The notes beneath the pieces were generated by a model, which saw only the letters and a list, made by a program, of their open reading frames with translations, did no database searches and was not told where the DNA came from. Of a DNA stretch of 8,144 nucleotides, positions 1 through 7,541 are shown piece after piece. The stretch lies in contig JASHSO010000053.1 in assembly GCA_030038715.1 (NCBI GenBank), positions 1 through 8,144 of the forward strand. Direction: 5' to 3'. The stretch comes from Streptosporangiaceae bacterium. GTDB lineage: Bacteria > Actinomycetota > Actinomycetes > Streptosporangiales > Streptosporangiaceae. The stretch's first letter is position 1, and each line of letters starts with the position of its first letter. The translations under genes were made by a program, and so were the position numbers.

Positions 1-1
1 C

Positions 2-100
2 CTTCGCTACGAGATCGACCTGGACTACTGCAAGGGGTGCGGGCTGTGCGCGGCCGAGTGCCCGTGCGGAGCCATCGACATGGCGGCCGAATGCGTCTGA
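2..100 (+). CDS. C-terminus of a 4Fe-4S ferredoxin-type oxidoreductase subunit (5' partial)
   Basis: Only the last 32 residues are in the window. They contain a complete CxxCxxCxxxCP cluster-binding motif (Cys at visible residues 10, 13, 16 and 20), with an extra Cys at 22 in the segment ECPCGAIDM, and the frame ends at TGA 98-100. This binds one 4Fe-4S cluster and so acts in electron transfer. The pattern YCKGCGLC...CPCGAI is typical of the delta/ferredoxin part of 2-oxoacid:ferredoxin oxidoreductases. It also occurs at the C-terminal end of GltD-like FAD-dependent oxidoreductases encoded beside them; which of these applies cannot be told from this fragment. A low-oxygen ferredoxin enzyme would fit the neighbouring DosR-type regulator and arginine deiminase genes, but that link is inference. 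Confidence 0.8.
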   Translation, partial: LRYEIDLDYCKGCGLCAAECPCGAIDMAAECV

Positions 101-114
101 CGACCGGGGCTGTC

Positions 115-128
115 GGGACCAAGGTCCT
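115..128 (+). promoter_or_regulatory. Candidate DosR/DevR box upstream of devR
   Basis: The 14-mer GGGACCAAGGTCCT matches the core of the mycobacterial DosR box (GGGACTWWAGTCCC) at 9 of 10 arm positions, with the same 4-base spacer and an AA centre. Positions 116-127 (GGACC-AA-GGTCC) are a perfect inverted repeat outside the AA centre. The centre at 121.5 lies about 43 bases before the start site predicted from the -10 at 152-157. That is where activating DosR boxes usually sit, so autoregulation of devR is likely. It shares 15 identical bases (112-126) with the site at 7648-7662. Confidence 0.7.
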
Positions 129-151
129 GGCTGCGCTGCGACGACCACGGC

Positions 152-157
152 TAGGGT
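152..157 (+). promoter_or_regulatory. Predicted -10 element of the devR promoter
   Basis: TAGGGT fits the actinobacterial TANNNT -10 pattern and would place the transcription start near 164. No -35 hexamer is evident, which is normal for activator-dependent DosR promoters where the box takes the -35 position. The leader would be about 58 bases and contains the GGAGGG ribosome binding site at 207-212. Confidence 0.45.
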
Positions 158-221
158 GAGATGAGTAGCGGGGACCGAGCGCGTTCCCGTAGTGAAAAGC
201 AGAGTCGGAGGGCTACGGCGA

Positions 222-902
222 ATGGCGCAGCAGGCGCAGGGCGGGGCTGCTATCAAGGTATTCCTGCTCGATGATCACGAAATCGTGCGGCGTGGAGTTA
301 GGGAGCTGCTGGAGACCGAGCCGGACATCACCGTCGTGGGCGAGGCCGGCACGGCCGCATCGGCGCTGGCGCGCATCCCAGCGCTGATGCCCGACGTCGC
401 CGTGCTCGACGTGCGGCTGCCCGACGGCGACGGGGTAAGCGTGTGCAGGGAGATCCGGTCCAGGATGCCGGAGGTCGCCTGCCTGATGCTGACCTCGTTC
501 GGCGATGACGAGGCGCTGTTTGACGCGATCATGGCAGGCGCGGCGGGCTACGTGCTGAAGCAGATCCGGGGCACCGACCTGGTGGGCGCGGTGCGGACCG
601 TGGCCTCCGGGGAATCGATGCTTGACCCCGAGGCCGCGAGCAAGGTGATGGCCCGCATGCGCGAGCAGGCGACCAAGGCCGATCCGCTCGCTGGGCTGAC
701 CACGCAGGAGCGCCGGATACTCGAGCTGATCGGCGAGGGCCTGACCAACAGGCAGATCGGCCAGCGCATGTACCTGGCGGAGAAGACCGTGAAGAACTAT
801 GTCTCGGCGCTGTTCGCCAAGCTCGGGATGGAGCGGCGGACCCAGGCCGCGGCGTTTGCGTCCCGGGTCTTCGACGAACCCGAGCACCACTCCACGCGCT
901 AG
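222..902 (+). CDS. devR: DosR/DevR-type NarL/LuxR response regulator
   Basis: This is a two-component transcription factor of 226 residues, with a receiver domain at about 11-127 and a LuxR-type helix-turn-helix at about 158-215. It aligns without gaps to Mycobacterium tuberculosis DosR with an offset of 9. The acidic pocket is D17/D18, the phospho-acceptor is D63 (DosR D54), followed by T91 and K113. K188, K191 and N192 match the DosR DNA-contact residues K179, K182 and N183. T207 and S214 match T198 and T205, reported PknH targets in M. tuberculosis. The linker-to-HTH stretch containing [11 protein letters not shown] and [12 protein letters not shown] is nearly identical to DosR. ATG 222 is chosen because GGAGGG (207-212) sits 9 bases upstream; the in-frame GTG at 192 has no ribosome binding site. 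The family responds to hypoxia, NO or CO through sensor kinases, none of which is encoded here. Its stop overlaps the convergent phosphoglycerate mutase stop. Confidence 0.93.
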   Translation: MAQQAQGGAAIKVFLLDDHEIVRRGVRELLETEPDITVVGEAGTAASALARIPALMPDVAVLDVRLPDGDGVSVCREIRSRMPEVACLMLTSFGDDEALFDAIMAGAAGYVLKQIRGTDLVGAVRTVASGESMLDPEAASKVMARMREQATKADPLAGLTTQERRILELIGEGLTNRQIGQRMYLAEKTVKNYVSALFAKLGMERRTQAAAFASRVFDEPEHHSTR

Positions 903-1603
903 CCGAGGTACCGGCCCTCGCCGCCCGGGTCCATTTCCGGCCCTAGCCGGTACTGCAGCGGCACTCCGGTCGGGATGTTAAGCGCCGCGACCTGCCGGTC
1001 GGACAGACCGTCGAGGTGCTTGACGAGCGCGCGCAGCGTGTTGCCGTGGGAGACCACCAGCACGCAGGCACCTGTGCGCAGATCCGGGACTATCGCGTCG
1101 TACCAGTACGGCAGCAGCCTGGCGGTGACGTCCTTGAGCGACTCGGTCCGCGGCCTGGCTTCGGCCGGGATCACGGCGTACCGCGAGTCGGCGAACTGCG
1201 AGTGCTCGGCGTCGACCGGCATCGGCGGCGGGGCGACGTCGTAGGACCGGCGCCAGGCCAGGAACTGGCGCTCACCGTACTCCGCGAGCACCTGGTCTTT
1301 GTTCCTGCCCTGGAGTGCTCCGTAGTGATTGGAGTTGAGCCGCCACGACCTGCGGACCGGAATCCAGTCCCTGTCGCAGGCGGCGAGCGCGAGGTCAGCG
1401 GTGCGGATCGTACGCCGCTGCAGCGAGGTATGCACAAAGCCCGGCAGCAGCCCGTGGCTGGCTAGCACTTCCCCGGCCCGGACCGCCTGCTGCTCCCCAG
1501 CCGCGGTCAGCGCAACGTTGACCCACCCGGTGAACTGGTTCGTGGCATTCCACTCGCTCTCGCCGTGCCGGAGCAGCACGAGACGGTAGCCGCTTGCCGA
1601 CAT
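899..1603 (-). CDS. gpmA: 2,3-bisphosphoglycerate-dependent phosphoglycerate mutase, atypical active site
   Basis: This cytosolic glycolytic enzyme family interconverts 3- and 2-phosphoglycerate through a phosphohistidine. The product is 234 residues, slightly shorter than E. coli GpmA (250), and aligns with a steady offset of +2. The phosphohistidine motif LRHGESEWN gives H13, and R64, Y94, K102, R118/R119, H186 and N188 are all in place. The catalytic acid E89 of E. coli is replaced by S91 and R90 by N92: the usual LNERHYGALQG reads [11 protein letters not shown]. Each change needs more than one base, so a single sequencing error does not explain it. Activity may be altered, or this may be a paralogue with another role. 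ATG 1601-1603 is preceded by GAGGGA five bases away. It is convergent with devR (shared CTAG) and divergent from arcD. Family membership is clear; full mutase activity is uncertain. Confidence 0.9.
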   Translation of the reverse strand: MSASGYRLVLLRHGESEWNATNQFTGWVNVALTAAGEQQAVRAGEVLASHGLLPGFVHTSLQRRTIRTADLALAACDRDWIPVRRSWRLNSNHYGALQGRNKDQVLAEYGERQFLAWRRSYDVAPPPMPVDAEHSQFADSRYAVIPAEARPRTESLKDVTARLLPYWYDAIVPDLRTGACVLVVSHGNTLRALVKHLDGLSDRQVAALNIPTGVPLQYRLGPEMDPGGEGRYLG

Positions 1604-1689
1604 GACGGTCCCTCGCTGATCGACAACCGCTATCGGACTCTATCCCCGGCCGGCCTGTTAGCCGAGCCGGGCCCAATGCCACGACGGCG

Positions 1690-1703
1690 AGGACCAACGC
1701 CCC
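1690..1703 (+). promoter_or_regulatory. Weak DosR-box-like site in the gpmA-arcD divergent region
   Basis: AGGACCAACGCCCC matches 8 of 10 arm positions of the GGGAC-N4-GTCCC pattern with the right spacing. It lies in the 191-base gap (1604-1794) between two divergent genes, centred about 98 bases before the arcD start codon. A poor -10-like TGAACT (1727-1732) is at the same distance from the centre as the -10 is in the devR promoter. This is a tentative operator for arcDAB. No other structure stands out in the gap. Confidence 0.3.
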
Positions 1704-1794
1704 CTGTGCCGTAGCGCTGTTGCCGATGAACTGGACAGTGAACGACGTGATCAACGCGTGCAATGGAGCCGCGTGCGTTCACAGGGAGGGTCAT

Positions 1795-3354
1795 ATGTCC
1801 ACTGCAGCAAGCACCCGCCCGGCCGGCGGGCGGCAGCCGGGGCCCGAGCTCGCAACCATGAAGGATCAGCAGAAGGCCAGAGCACTGGGCCTGACCTCGG
1901 CGACAGGGCTGGTCATCGGCAGCATCATTGGCACCGGCGTGTTCACAATGCCGGCTGTGATGGCAGGTGCAGGCACTAGTTCGCTGCTGGTGCTGGCCGT
2001 GATCGCGATAGGCGCGATGTTGCTGGCATTGCTGTTCGGTCAGCTGACCAGGCGCGTGCCGAACTCCGATGGCGGCTTGTACGCTTACGCCCGGCACGAG
2101 TTCGGCGACTTCGCGGGATACCTGACCGGCTGGTGCTACTGGATCCAGGCCTGGGCCGGAAATGCGGCCATCGTGGCCTCCTGGGTCTTCTATGTCGACG
2201 CATTGTTCGGTATCAATCCCTCCGGCCTCCAGAACTGGGGCATCGCCCTGATAGGGCTGTGGTTCCCAGCCGCGATCAACCTGGCGGGCGTCCGGCAGAT
2301 GGCATGGTTCCAGAACGTCACGGTCGTGCTGAAGTTCCTGCCGCTGCTGTTCGTCGGCGTCGTCGGCTGGTTCTTCGTCACGAGAGCTCACTTCGGCGCG
2401 TTCAACGCCTCCGGCGGCAGCCTGTACTCAGCGATCGGCATCGCGGCCGGCGTCGCGCTGTTCTCGTTCATCGGCGTCGAGGTGGCAGCCATCACCGCCA
2501 AGCGGGTCAAGGACCCGCGGCGCAACGTGGGCCGCGCTTCGCTGCTCGGCACCGGCGCAAGTGCGATCGTCTACCTGCTGGTGGCCGCCGCGGTGATGGG
2601 CCTTGTCCCGCACCACGCGCTGGTCAACAACGGGGCACCGTTCGTGCCGGCATTCGAGTCGATCTTCACTCACGGCACCTGGGCCGGCAAGCTCGTCGCC
2701 GCGCTGGCCGTCGTGTCCGGCATCGGGGCGCTGAACGGCTGGACTCTGGTCACCACCGAGGTTGCGCGCGCGCAGGCTAACGACGGCCTGTTCCCGCGGG
2801 CTTTCGCCTGGACCGACCGCAAGGAGTCGGCGTGGTTCGGCATTGTGGTCGCAGCCCTGCTGCCCTCGCTGCTAATGCTGTGGCGTTACACGACAAGCTC
2901 CGGGCTAACGGTCTTCACCTACCTGGTGGACCTGACCGTCGTCACGGTCGCGATTCCGTACTTCATGTCCGCGCTCGCGCAGCTTGCCTATCTGGTGTCC
3001 AAGCGCCGCCGGGTACAGGGCTGGCCGCTGGCCCGCGACCTGTCGGTGGCTGGCGCGGGAGTGCTCTTCTCCATGTGGGTGACGTTCGCCTCCGGGTTCT
3101 CAGCCGTGTACGAGGCGCTCGTGGCCATACTGGTCGGCCTGATGATCTACCCGTTCCTCAAGGCAGACCGGGAGCGCAAGGGCCTGGTCGCGGCGCCCGC
3201 GGACCTCGGCATCGTGGCCGATGATGCCAGCGAAGCTGCGCTCGACGGGTCTGCTCAGCCGCGGGCTCGGCACCTGCACCGGGTGGACAGCGACTCTAGC
3301 CAGCGGCCACAGGCGGCCGGCCAGGGAAGCGACGTGCCGAAGGAGGAGTCGTGA
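1795..3354 (+). CDS. arcD: Arginine/ornithine antiporter, APC superfamily
   Basis: This inner-membrane antiporter of the basic amino acid/polyamine antiporter family most likely exchanges external arginine for ornithine in the arginine deiminase pathway. It has 519 residues. After a hydrophilic N-terminus of about 30 residues comes the substrate-binding TM1 signature [13 protein letters not shown] (41-53). YAYARHEFG (96-104) and [10 protein letters not shown] (114-123) resemble the AdiC/ArcD group, and FIGVEV...[12 protein letters not shown] (225-248) is the conserved TM6-loop motif. About 12 hydrophobic segments end near 455. A polar tail of about 60 residues follows, longer than in many ArcD proteins and of unknown role. 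ATG 1795 is chosen because AGGGAGGG (1783-1790) lies just upstream; extension to TTG 1720 has no ribosome binding site. The stop TGA overlaps the arcA ATG by one base, implying translational coupling. Agmatine or other cationic substrates cannot be excluded, but the neighbours favour arginine/ornithine. Confidence 0.9.
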   Translation: MSTAASTRPAGGRQPGPELATMKDQQKARALGLTSATGLVIGSIIGTGVFTMPAVMAGAGTSSLLVLAVIAIGAMLLALLFGQLTRRVPNSDGGLYAYARHEFGDFAGYLTGWCYWIQAWAGNAAIVASWVFYVDALFGINPSGLQNWGIALIGLWFPAAINLAGVRQMAWFQNVTVVLKFLPLLFVGVVGWFFVTRAHFGAFNASGGSLYSAIGIAAGVALFSFIGVEVAAITAKRVKDPRRNVGRASLLGTGASAIVYLLVAAAVMGLVPHHALVNNGAPFVPAFESIFTHGTWAGKLVAALAVVSGIGALNGWTLVTTEVARAQANDGLFPRAFAWTDRKESAWFGIVVAALLPSLLMLWRYTTSSGLTVFTYLVDLTVVTVAIPYFMSALAQLAYLVSKRRRVQGWPLARDLSVAGAGVLFSMWVTFASGFSAVYEALVAILVGLMIYPFLKADRERKGLVAAPADLGIVADDASEAALDGSAQPRARHLHRVDSDSSQRPQAAGQGSDVPKEES

Positions 3355-4565
3355 TGTTCGGCGTCCACTCCGAGGTCGGCCAACTCCGCCAGGCCATCAT
3401 CCACCGGCCGGGCCTCGAACTGTCCAGGCTGACTCCCCAGAACATCGGCAGCCTGCTGTTCGACGACGTGCTGTGGGCCAAGCGGGCACAGGAAGAGCAC
3501 GACGTGTTCGCGCAGACGCTGCGTGACACTGGCGTGCAGGTGCACTACTTCGGCCAGTTGCTCGCCGAGACGCTCAACGTGCCCGCGGCGAGGAAGTTCG
3601 TGCTGGACCGGGTCTGCACGCCGGAGACAGCCGGCCCGACGCTGGCCAGGCCGCTGCGCAAGCTCGCCGACGACCTGGACGGGTCCCAGCTCGCGGTGTA
3701 CCTGGTCGGCGGCGTACTGAAGGCCGACGTGCGGCCGCTGCACACCCGCAGCCTGCGGTGGGACATGCTCAGGGCAGACGATTTCCTGCTGCCCCCGCTG
3801 CCGAACCACCTGTTCCCGCGGGACAACTCCTGCTGGGTCTATGGCGGAGTCTCGGTGAATCCCATGGCCAAGTCGGCCAGGCGGCGCGAGACCTTGCATA
3901 TCCGGGCCATCTACCGGTATCACCCGATGTTCGCTGGCTCTGAGTTCGTCACCTACTACGGGGACGACGACGCCAGCCACCTGCCGGCCAGCATCGAGGG
4001 TGGCGACGTGCACGTGCTCGGCGGCGGCGCGGTCCTGGTAGGGATGGGCGAGCGGACCACGCCGATGGCCGTCGAGATCCTCGCCAGGGCGCTGTTCGAG
4101 TCCGGTCAGGCATCGACCGTGACCGCGGTTGAGCTGCCGCAGTCGCACTCGATGATGCACCTCGACACGGTGCTGACCATGATCGACAGGGCCACGTTCG
4201 TGCTCTACCCGTACATCGACAGGCACCTGAGGTCGTGGACCATCACTGCAGCCGACCGGTGCGGCCTAAGCGTCCGCCGCAACCACAGTCTCTGGGACAG
4301 CCTGGCAGAAACGCTGAGAGCAGACGTCACCGTGCTGACCACCGACGAGGACATCCGGGCCGCGCAGCGGGAGCAGTGGGACGACGGCAACAACTACCTG
4401 GCAGTCGCTCCGGGAGTGATCCTCGGGTACGAACGCAACGTCGCCACCAACACGATGTTGCGCAAGCACGGCATCGAGGTGATCACTGTGCCCGGCGAGG
4501 AGCTCGGTCGAGGACGCGGCGGCCCCCGCTGCATGACGTGCCCGATCGAACGTGACCCGGCTTAG
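3354..4565 (+). CDS. arcA: Arginine deiminase
   Basis: This enzyme hydrolyses L-arginine to citrulline and ammonia in the cytosol, the first step of the arginine deiminase pathway. The product is 403 residues, normal for the family. The whole guanidine-modifying catalytic set is present: D157 in FPRDNS, E215 and D218 in EGGD, H269 and D271 in MHLDTV, and the nucleophile C393 in the C-terminal [13 protein letters not shown]. The N-terminal [19 protein letters not shown] is also typical. ATG 3354 is preferred: AGGAGG (3341-3346) is 7 bases upstream and the start overlaps the arcD stop (TGATG). GTG 3351, one codon earlier, is the alternative. The arcB start lies 25 bases past the stop, within the same operon. 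No sign of damage was seen. Confidence 0.97.
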   Translation: MFGVHSEVGQLRQAIIHRPGLELSRLTPQNIGSLLFDDVLWAKRAQEEHDVFAQTLRDTGVQVHYFGQLLAETLNVPAARKFVLDRVCTPETAGPTLARPLRKLADDLDGSQLAVYLVGGVLKADVRPLHTRSLRWDMLRADDFLLPPLPNHLFPRDNSCWVYGGVSVNPMAKSARRRETLHIRAIYRYHPMFAGSEFVTYYGDDDASHLPASIEGGDVHVLGGGAVLVGMGERTTPMAVEILARALFESGQASTVTAVELPQSHSMMHLDTVLTMIDRATFVLYPYIDRHLRSWTITAADRCGLSVRRNHSLWDSLAETLRADVTVLTTDEDIRAAQREQWDDGNNYLAVAPGVILGYERNVATNTMLRKHGIEVITVPGEELGRGRGGPRCMTCPIERDPA

Positions 4566-4590
4566 CAGCGGACGGGAAGGGGTTAGCAGC

Positions 4591-5616
4591 ATGGATCTGC
4601 AAGGACGCAGCCTGCTGAAGGAGACCGACCTCACCAGCGACGAATTCCTGTATCTCCTCGACCTAGCCAGCCGCTGCCGTAACGAGAAGCGGATGGGCTT
4701 CCGGCGGCACCGGCTGGCCGGCCGCAGCATCGCGTTGATCTTCGAGAAGACCTCCACGCGAACCCGATCGGCATTCGAGGTCGCCGCACACGACGAGGGT
4801 GCCCACGTCACTTACCTCGGACCCGACGACTCGCAACTCGGGCGCAAGGAGTCAGTCGAGGACACCGCGCGCGTGCTTGGCCGCATGTTCGACGGGATCG
4901 AGTACCGCGGCTACTCGCAGCAGGACGTCGAGGCTCTAGCCAGGTACGCCGGAGTGCCAGTGTGGAACGGCCTGACCGACACCTGGCATCCCACCCAGAT
5001 GCTGGCAGACATGCTGACCATGCGTGACCACTCCGGCAAGCCGCTGTCCGGTGTCAGCTACTGCTACCTCGGTGACGGCAGGAACAACACGGCGAACTCG
5101 CTGCTGGTCACCGGCGCTCTGCTGGGCCTGGACACGCGGATCTGCGCTCCTGGGGAGCTGCAGCCAGCAACGTGGATTGTGGATATCGCAGCCGACTTGG
5201 CGGCCCGGTCTGGCGCGCTGCTGACTGTGACCGCCGACTTGGCCGATGCGGTGCGCGGCGCGGACTTCGTCTACACCGATGTCTGGCTGTCGATGGGTGA
5301 GCCGCAGCAGGACTGGGACAAGCGCATCGACCTGCTGCTCCCGTACCAGGTGAACATGGCGGTGCTCGCCGCCACCGGTAACCCGGATGTGAAGTTCATG
5401 CACTGCTTGCCGGCGCTACATAACCGCCGAACAGAGATCGGCCAGCGGATTTACGACCAGCGCGGGCTCGACGGCCTGGAGGTCACCGAGGAGGTTTTCG
5501 AGTCCCCCGCCTCGGTCGTGTTCGACCAAGCAGAGAACCGGTTGCACACGATCAAGGCCACGATGGTGGCGACGATCCTGCCCCCGGACGAGTTGTCGTT
5601 GCCAGGCGCACCCTGA
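4591..5616 (+). CDS. arcB: Ornithine carbamoyltransferase, catabolic context
   Basis: This enzyme phosphorolyses citrulline to ornithine and carbamoyl phosphate when run in the catabolic direction; the same family runs the reverse step in arginine synthesis. The product is 341 residues. It shows the carbamoyl-phosphate motif STRTR (55-59), HPTQ (133-136), the ornithine-binding D230 with SMG (234-236), and HCLP (271-274) in [11 protein letters not shown]. Length and sequence ([12 protein letters not shown] start, [14 protein letters not shown] near the end) resemble the long catabolic ArcB/E. coli-type enzymes more than the shorter actinobacterial anabolic ArgF. The gene order arcD-arcA-arcB supports the catabolic reading. 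ATG 4591 follows GGAAGGGG (4575-4582) by 8 bases; GTG 4552 would overlap arcA and lacks a ribosome binding site. It is the last gene of the plus-strand operon. Confidence 0.95.
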   Translation: MDLQGRSLLKETDLTSDEFLYLLDLASRCRNEKRMGFRRHRLAGRSIALIFEKTSTRTRSAFEVAAHDEGAHVTYLGPDDSQLGRKESVEDTARVLGRMFDGIEYRGYSQQDVEALARYAGVPVWNGLTDTWHPTQMLADMLTMRDHSGKPLSGVSYCYLGDGRNNTANSLLVTGALLGLDTRICAPGELQPATWIVDIAADLAARSGALLTVTADLADAVRGADFVYTDVWLSMGEPQQDWDKRIDLLLPYQVNMAVLAATGNPDVKFMHCLPALHNRRTEIGQRIYDQRGLDGLEVTEEVFESPASVVFDQAENRLHTIKATMVATILPPDELSLPGAP

Positions 5617-5619
5617 GGT

Positions 5620-5633
5620 GGCGCGCTAGCGCC
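5620..5633. terminator. Small hairpin between convergent arcB and arcC
   Basis: GGCGC-GCTA-GCGCC forms a 5-bp GC stem with a 4-base loop between the convergent 3' ends, and the arcC stop TAG lies in the loop. There is no T-tract on either side, so this is at most a weak bidirectional terminator or 3'-end stabiliser. Confidence 0.25.
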
Positions 5634-6531
5634 GAACCGTCGTGCCAGCCGTCCCCGCCAGCAGTGCCGGAGCGTCATCGAGGCGGCCGATTGCCGCTGT
5701 CCCGCCCGTGGCTTCGGCAAACCGGCATGCGGCCTCGACTTTCGGGCCCATGGACCCGGCCGGCAGCCGCAGTCCACGCAGGTCATCGGGCCTGGCGCGG
5801 GACACCGGGCGTGCGTGGGCCGTGCCGAAGCCGTCGATCACCGCGTCGACGTCAGTCAGCAACAGCAGAGCGGTCGCACCCAGTGCGCGCGCCAGCAAGG
5901 CAGCAGTCAGGTCCTTGTCGACGACGGCCTCGACACCCTGCAGCCTGCCCGAACTGTCGGCGGTCACCGGTACCCCGCCGCCGCCGGCGCAGACCACGAG
6001 CGCTCCACTGTCAACCAACAGGTTGATCAGCGGCATTTCCACGATCTCGCGGGGCTCGGGCGATGGCACGACCCGGCGCCACGCTGCACCGTCCTGCCTG
6101 ATCGCCCAGCCGCGCTGCACGGCCAGCATGCGCGCCTGGCTCTCCTCGTACACCGGACCGACGAACTTAGCCGGATTGCCGAAGGCAGGATCGTCAGAGT
6201 CGACGATTGTCTGGCAGATGAGGCAGCCGACACGCGCTCCCGGGATCGCTGCAGTTAGCGCTTGCACGAGCCAGTAGCCGATCATGCCCTGGGTTTGGGC
6301 GCCGAGGACGTCGAACGGATAAGGGTGGGACAGCTCCGGATCCCGCGCGCTCTCCATCGCCAGCATCCCGACCTGAGGCCCGTTGCCGTGCGTGATGACG
6401 AGGTCGTGAGCCTGTGCCAGCGGAGCAAGCGCGGCTGCCGCGTCCTCCACGTGCGACTGCTGGATGTCGGAGTCCGGATGTTCGCCTCGCTCGAGCAAGG
6501 CGTTTCCGCCAAGTGCGGCAACGATCCTCAT
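5626..6531 (-). CDS. arcC: Carbamate kinase
   Basis: This enzyme transfers the phosphate of carbamoyl phosphate to ADP, the ATP-yielding last step of the arginine deiminase pathway, releasing carbamate that breaks down to CO2 and ammonia. The 301 residues carry the amino-acid-kinase-fold motifs of ArcC in order: LGGNALL (7-13), THGNGPQVG (47-55), AKFVGPVYEE (121-130), VVPSPEPREIVE (154-165), AGGGGVPV (182-189), VDKD (204-207), LLTDVDAV (224-231) and PAGSMGPKVEAA (257-268). ATG 6529-6531 has only a weak upstream TTGGGG. Instead of following arcB it is on the opposite strand and converges with it, 9 bases between the stops. It lies 48 bases after the permease-tail gene and in line with the PII gene, so these may share a transcript. 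Confidence 0.96.
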   Translation of the reverse strand: MRIVAALGGNALLERGEHPDSDIQQSHVEDAAAALAPLAQAHDLVITHGNGPQVGMLAMESARDPELSHPYPFDVLGAQTQGMIGYWLVQALTAAIPGARVGCLICQTIVDSDDPAFGNPAKFVGPVYEESQARMLAVQRGWAIRQDGAAWRRVVPSPEPREIVEMPLINLLVDSGALVVCAGGGGVPVTADSSGRLQGVEAVVDKDLTAALLARALGATALLLLTDVDAVIDGFGTAHARPVSRARPDDLRGLRLPAGSMGPKVEAACRFAEATGGTAAIGRLDDAPALLAGTAGTTVRR

Positions 6532-6579
6532 GGCCCCAATCTGCCAGGCCGAACCTGCTCGGGGCTTGCCTACCCGTTT

Positions 6580-7115
6580 TCAGTCGGCCAGATGGAACGG
6601 CACGGTGGCGACGACGACCCGGGGCAAGGTGCGCAAGGTGCGCGACAGCCTCCAGGCGATGTTGTTGTGCAGCACCCGATGCCACCAGTGCCGTACGACG
6701 ATTTGCGGCATGATCACGGTCAGGGTCAGTTCGGGCCGCTGCTGGTGCAGGGACCAGATGTAATGGACTAGCGGCGCGACCAGGGCCCGATGCGGCGAAA
6801 CGATGACCCCAAGCGGCAGGTGATTCCCCCATACCTGCCAGTAGTCCCGGAACCTGTCGCTCACCTGGGCGGTCGGGCTGACGTGCAACGCGTGCACCGG
6901 CTGGCGTAGCGGGCAGCGTACGCCAGCGCTCGCATAGCGAGCAGGTCCTCGCGCAGGGCCGCAACCTGATCCGCATCGAGAGCTGGCAGTAGTGCCGAAG
7001 GATGCGGACTGCCCGCGTAATCCTGGCTGCCGGCATCTGCAAGCTCGCCGGCGTCATCGCACCTGCCGGTCGGGCCGTTGCGTCGCACCGGGATCCATGC
7101 CCCCGGCAGCCTCAT
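6580..7115 (-). pseudogene. Frameshifted gene for the cytosolic C-terminal domain of an APC-type permease
   Basis: Two overlapping minus-strand frames together make one recognisable domain. The first, from ATG 7115, carries ALREDLLAMRALAYAARYAS up to about 6900. The second, from about 6897 to the stop at 6580-6582, begins VHALHVSP and includes IVSPHRALVAPLVHYIWSL, LTVIMPQIVVRHWWHRVLHNN and VVVATVPFHL. From memory of the family, this resembles the cytosolic, universal-stress-like tail of many actinobacterial amino acid permeases; the RHWW...LHN motif is its clearest mark. One added base near 6898-6905 would join the frames as ...RYAS-P-VHALHVSP, giving about 178 residues. No membrane segments are encoded, so this is either a stand-alone relative of the tail or a remnant of a full permease. 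It may also be an assembly error in an intact gene. It lies 24 bases after the PII stop and 48 before arcC. Confidence 0.6.
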
Positions 7116-7139
7116 CAGCCTTGACCGTCGCGCCCTTCC

Positions 7140-7478
7140 TCACACCGCGTCGCGGTCGCGCTCGCCTGTCCGGACGCGCAGCGCGCCATCAACCGGACAG
7201 ACCCAGATCTTGCCAGCGCCGACCGTTCCGGTATTGACCGACTTCGCGATCGCGTCGGCCACCTGTTCGGCCAGTTCGTCCTGGACAAGAACCTCGATGC
7301 GGAGCTTTGGCAGCACCAGCACCCGGGAATCGGCCTGCCGTGCGATGCTCATGTGCCCGAACTGCTGGCCGAAACCCCTCACTTCGGTGGCAGTCAGCCC
7401 GCGCGCCCCGGAGTCGGACACCGCACGCATCACATCCTCAAGCTTGTCTGGCTGGACAACGGCGGTAATGAGCTTCAT
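7140..7478 (-). CDS. Atypical PII-family signal transduction protein
   Basis: PII proteins are trimeric cytosolic sensors of ATP/ADP and 2-oxoglutarate that control nitrogen enzymes and transporters. The 112 residues match the normal length, and the sequence aligns gap-free to E. coli GlnB. Q39, K58, K90, R101 and R103, which bind nucleotide or 2-oxoglutarate, are kept, as are the GFGQQFGH and RVRTGER blocks. The T-loop differs: Y46 is A46 and the modified tyrosine Y51 is S51, so neither uridylylation nor the actinobacterial adenylylation at this site is possible. The loop TGKIGDGK reads TGTVGAGK. ATG 7476-7478 is chosen because of GGGAGG 8 bases upstream and the conserved MKLITAVV start; a longer reading frame upstream shows no PII-like sequence. 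It is the first gene of a putative minus-strand operon with the permease-tail gene and arcC. It is likely a specialised paralogue; the target is unknown. Confidence 0.9.
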   Translation of the reverse strand: MKLITAVVQPDKLEDVMRAVSDSGARGLTATEVRGFGQQFGHMSIARQADSRVLVLPKLRIEVLVQDELAEQVADAIAKSVNTGTVGAGKIWVCPVDGALRVRTGERDRDAV

Positions 7479-7523
7479 CGCTGTCGCCTCCCTAACCAGG
7501 TAGGGATCCAGGCTCGCGCGTTG

Positions 7524-7541
7524 CCTGGTCCCGGGGCCAGG
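7524..7541. repeat. Inverted repeat upstream of the PII gene
   Basis: CCTGGTCCCGGGGCCAGG is an 18-base inverted repeat with one mismatched pair, ending 46 bases before the PII start codon. It lies in the 222-base divergent promoter region 7479-7700. It could be an operator for the minus-strand operon. It does not have DosR-box spacing, and no regulator can be named. Confidence 0.35.

Noticed and set aside
168..191. GGGGACC...TTCCC before devR as another regulator site
   Set aside because: The spacing is 8 bases or more and arms pair poorly; it is downstream of the predicted start site.
1720..1794. 25-residue N-terminal extension of arcD from TTG 1720
   Set aside because: No ribosome binding site, and the sequence is not like an APC N-terminus; ATG 1795 has a strong AGGGAGGG upstream.
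3675..3689. Inverted repeat CTGGACGGGTCCCAG
   Set aside because: It is inside arcA coding sequence and has the wrong spacer (2 bases) for a DosR box.
3255..4226. 323-residue minus-strand reading frame opposite arcA
   Set aside because: It is antisense to a well-conserved arcA; the His/Gln/Arg-rich product is typical of a high-GC shadow frame.
5744..5757. DosR-box-like GGGCCCATGGACCC
   Set aside because: It lies inside arcC where it encodes the conserved SMGPKV motif, so protein constraint explains it.
6194..7057. 287-residue minus-strand reading frame
   Set aside because: It is a shadow across arcC and the permease-tail gene; it is rich in Arg, Ala and Pro and has no recognisable domain.
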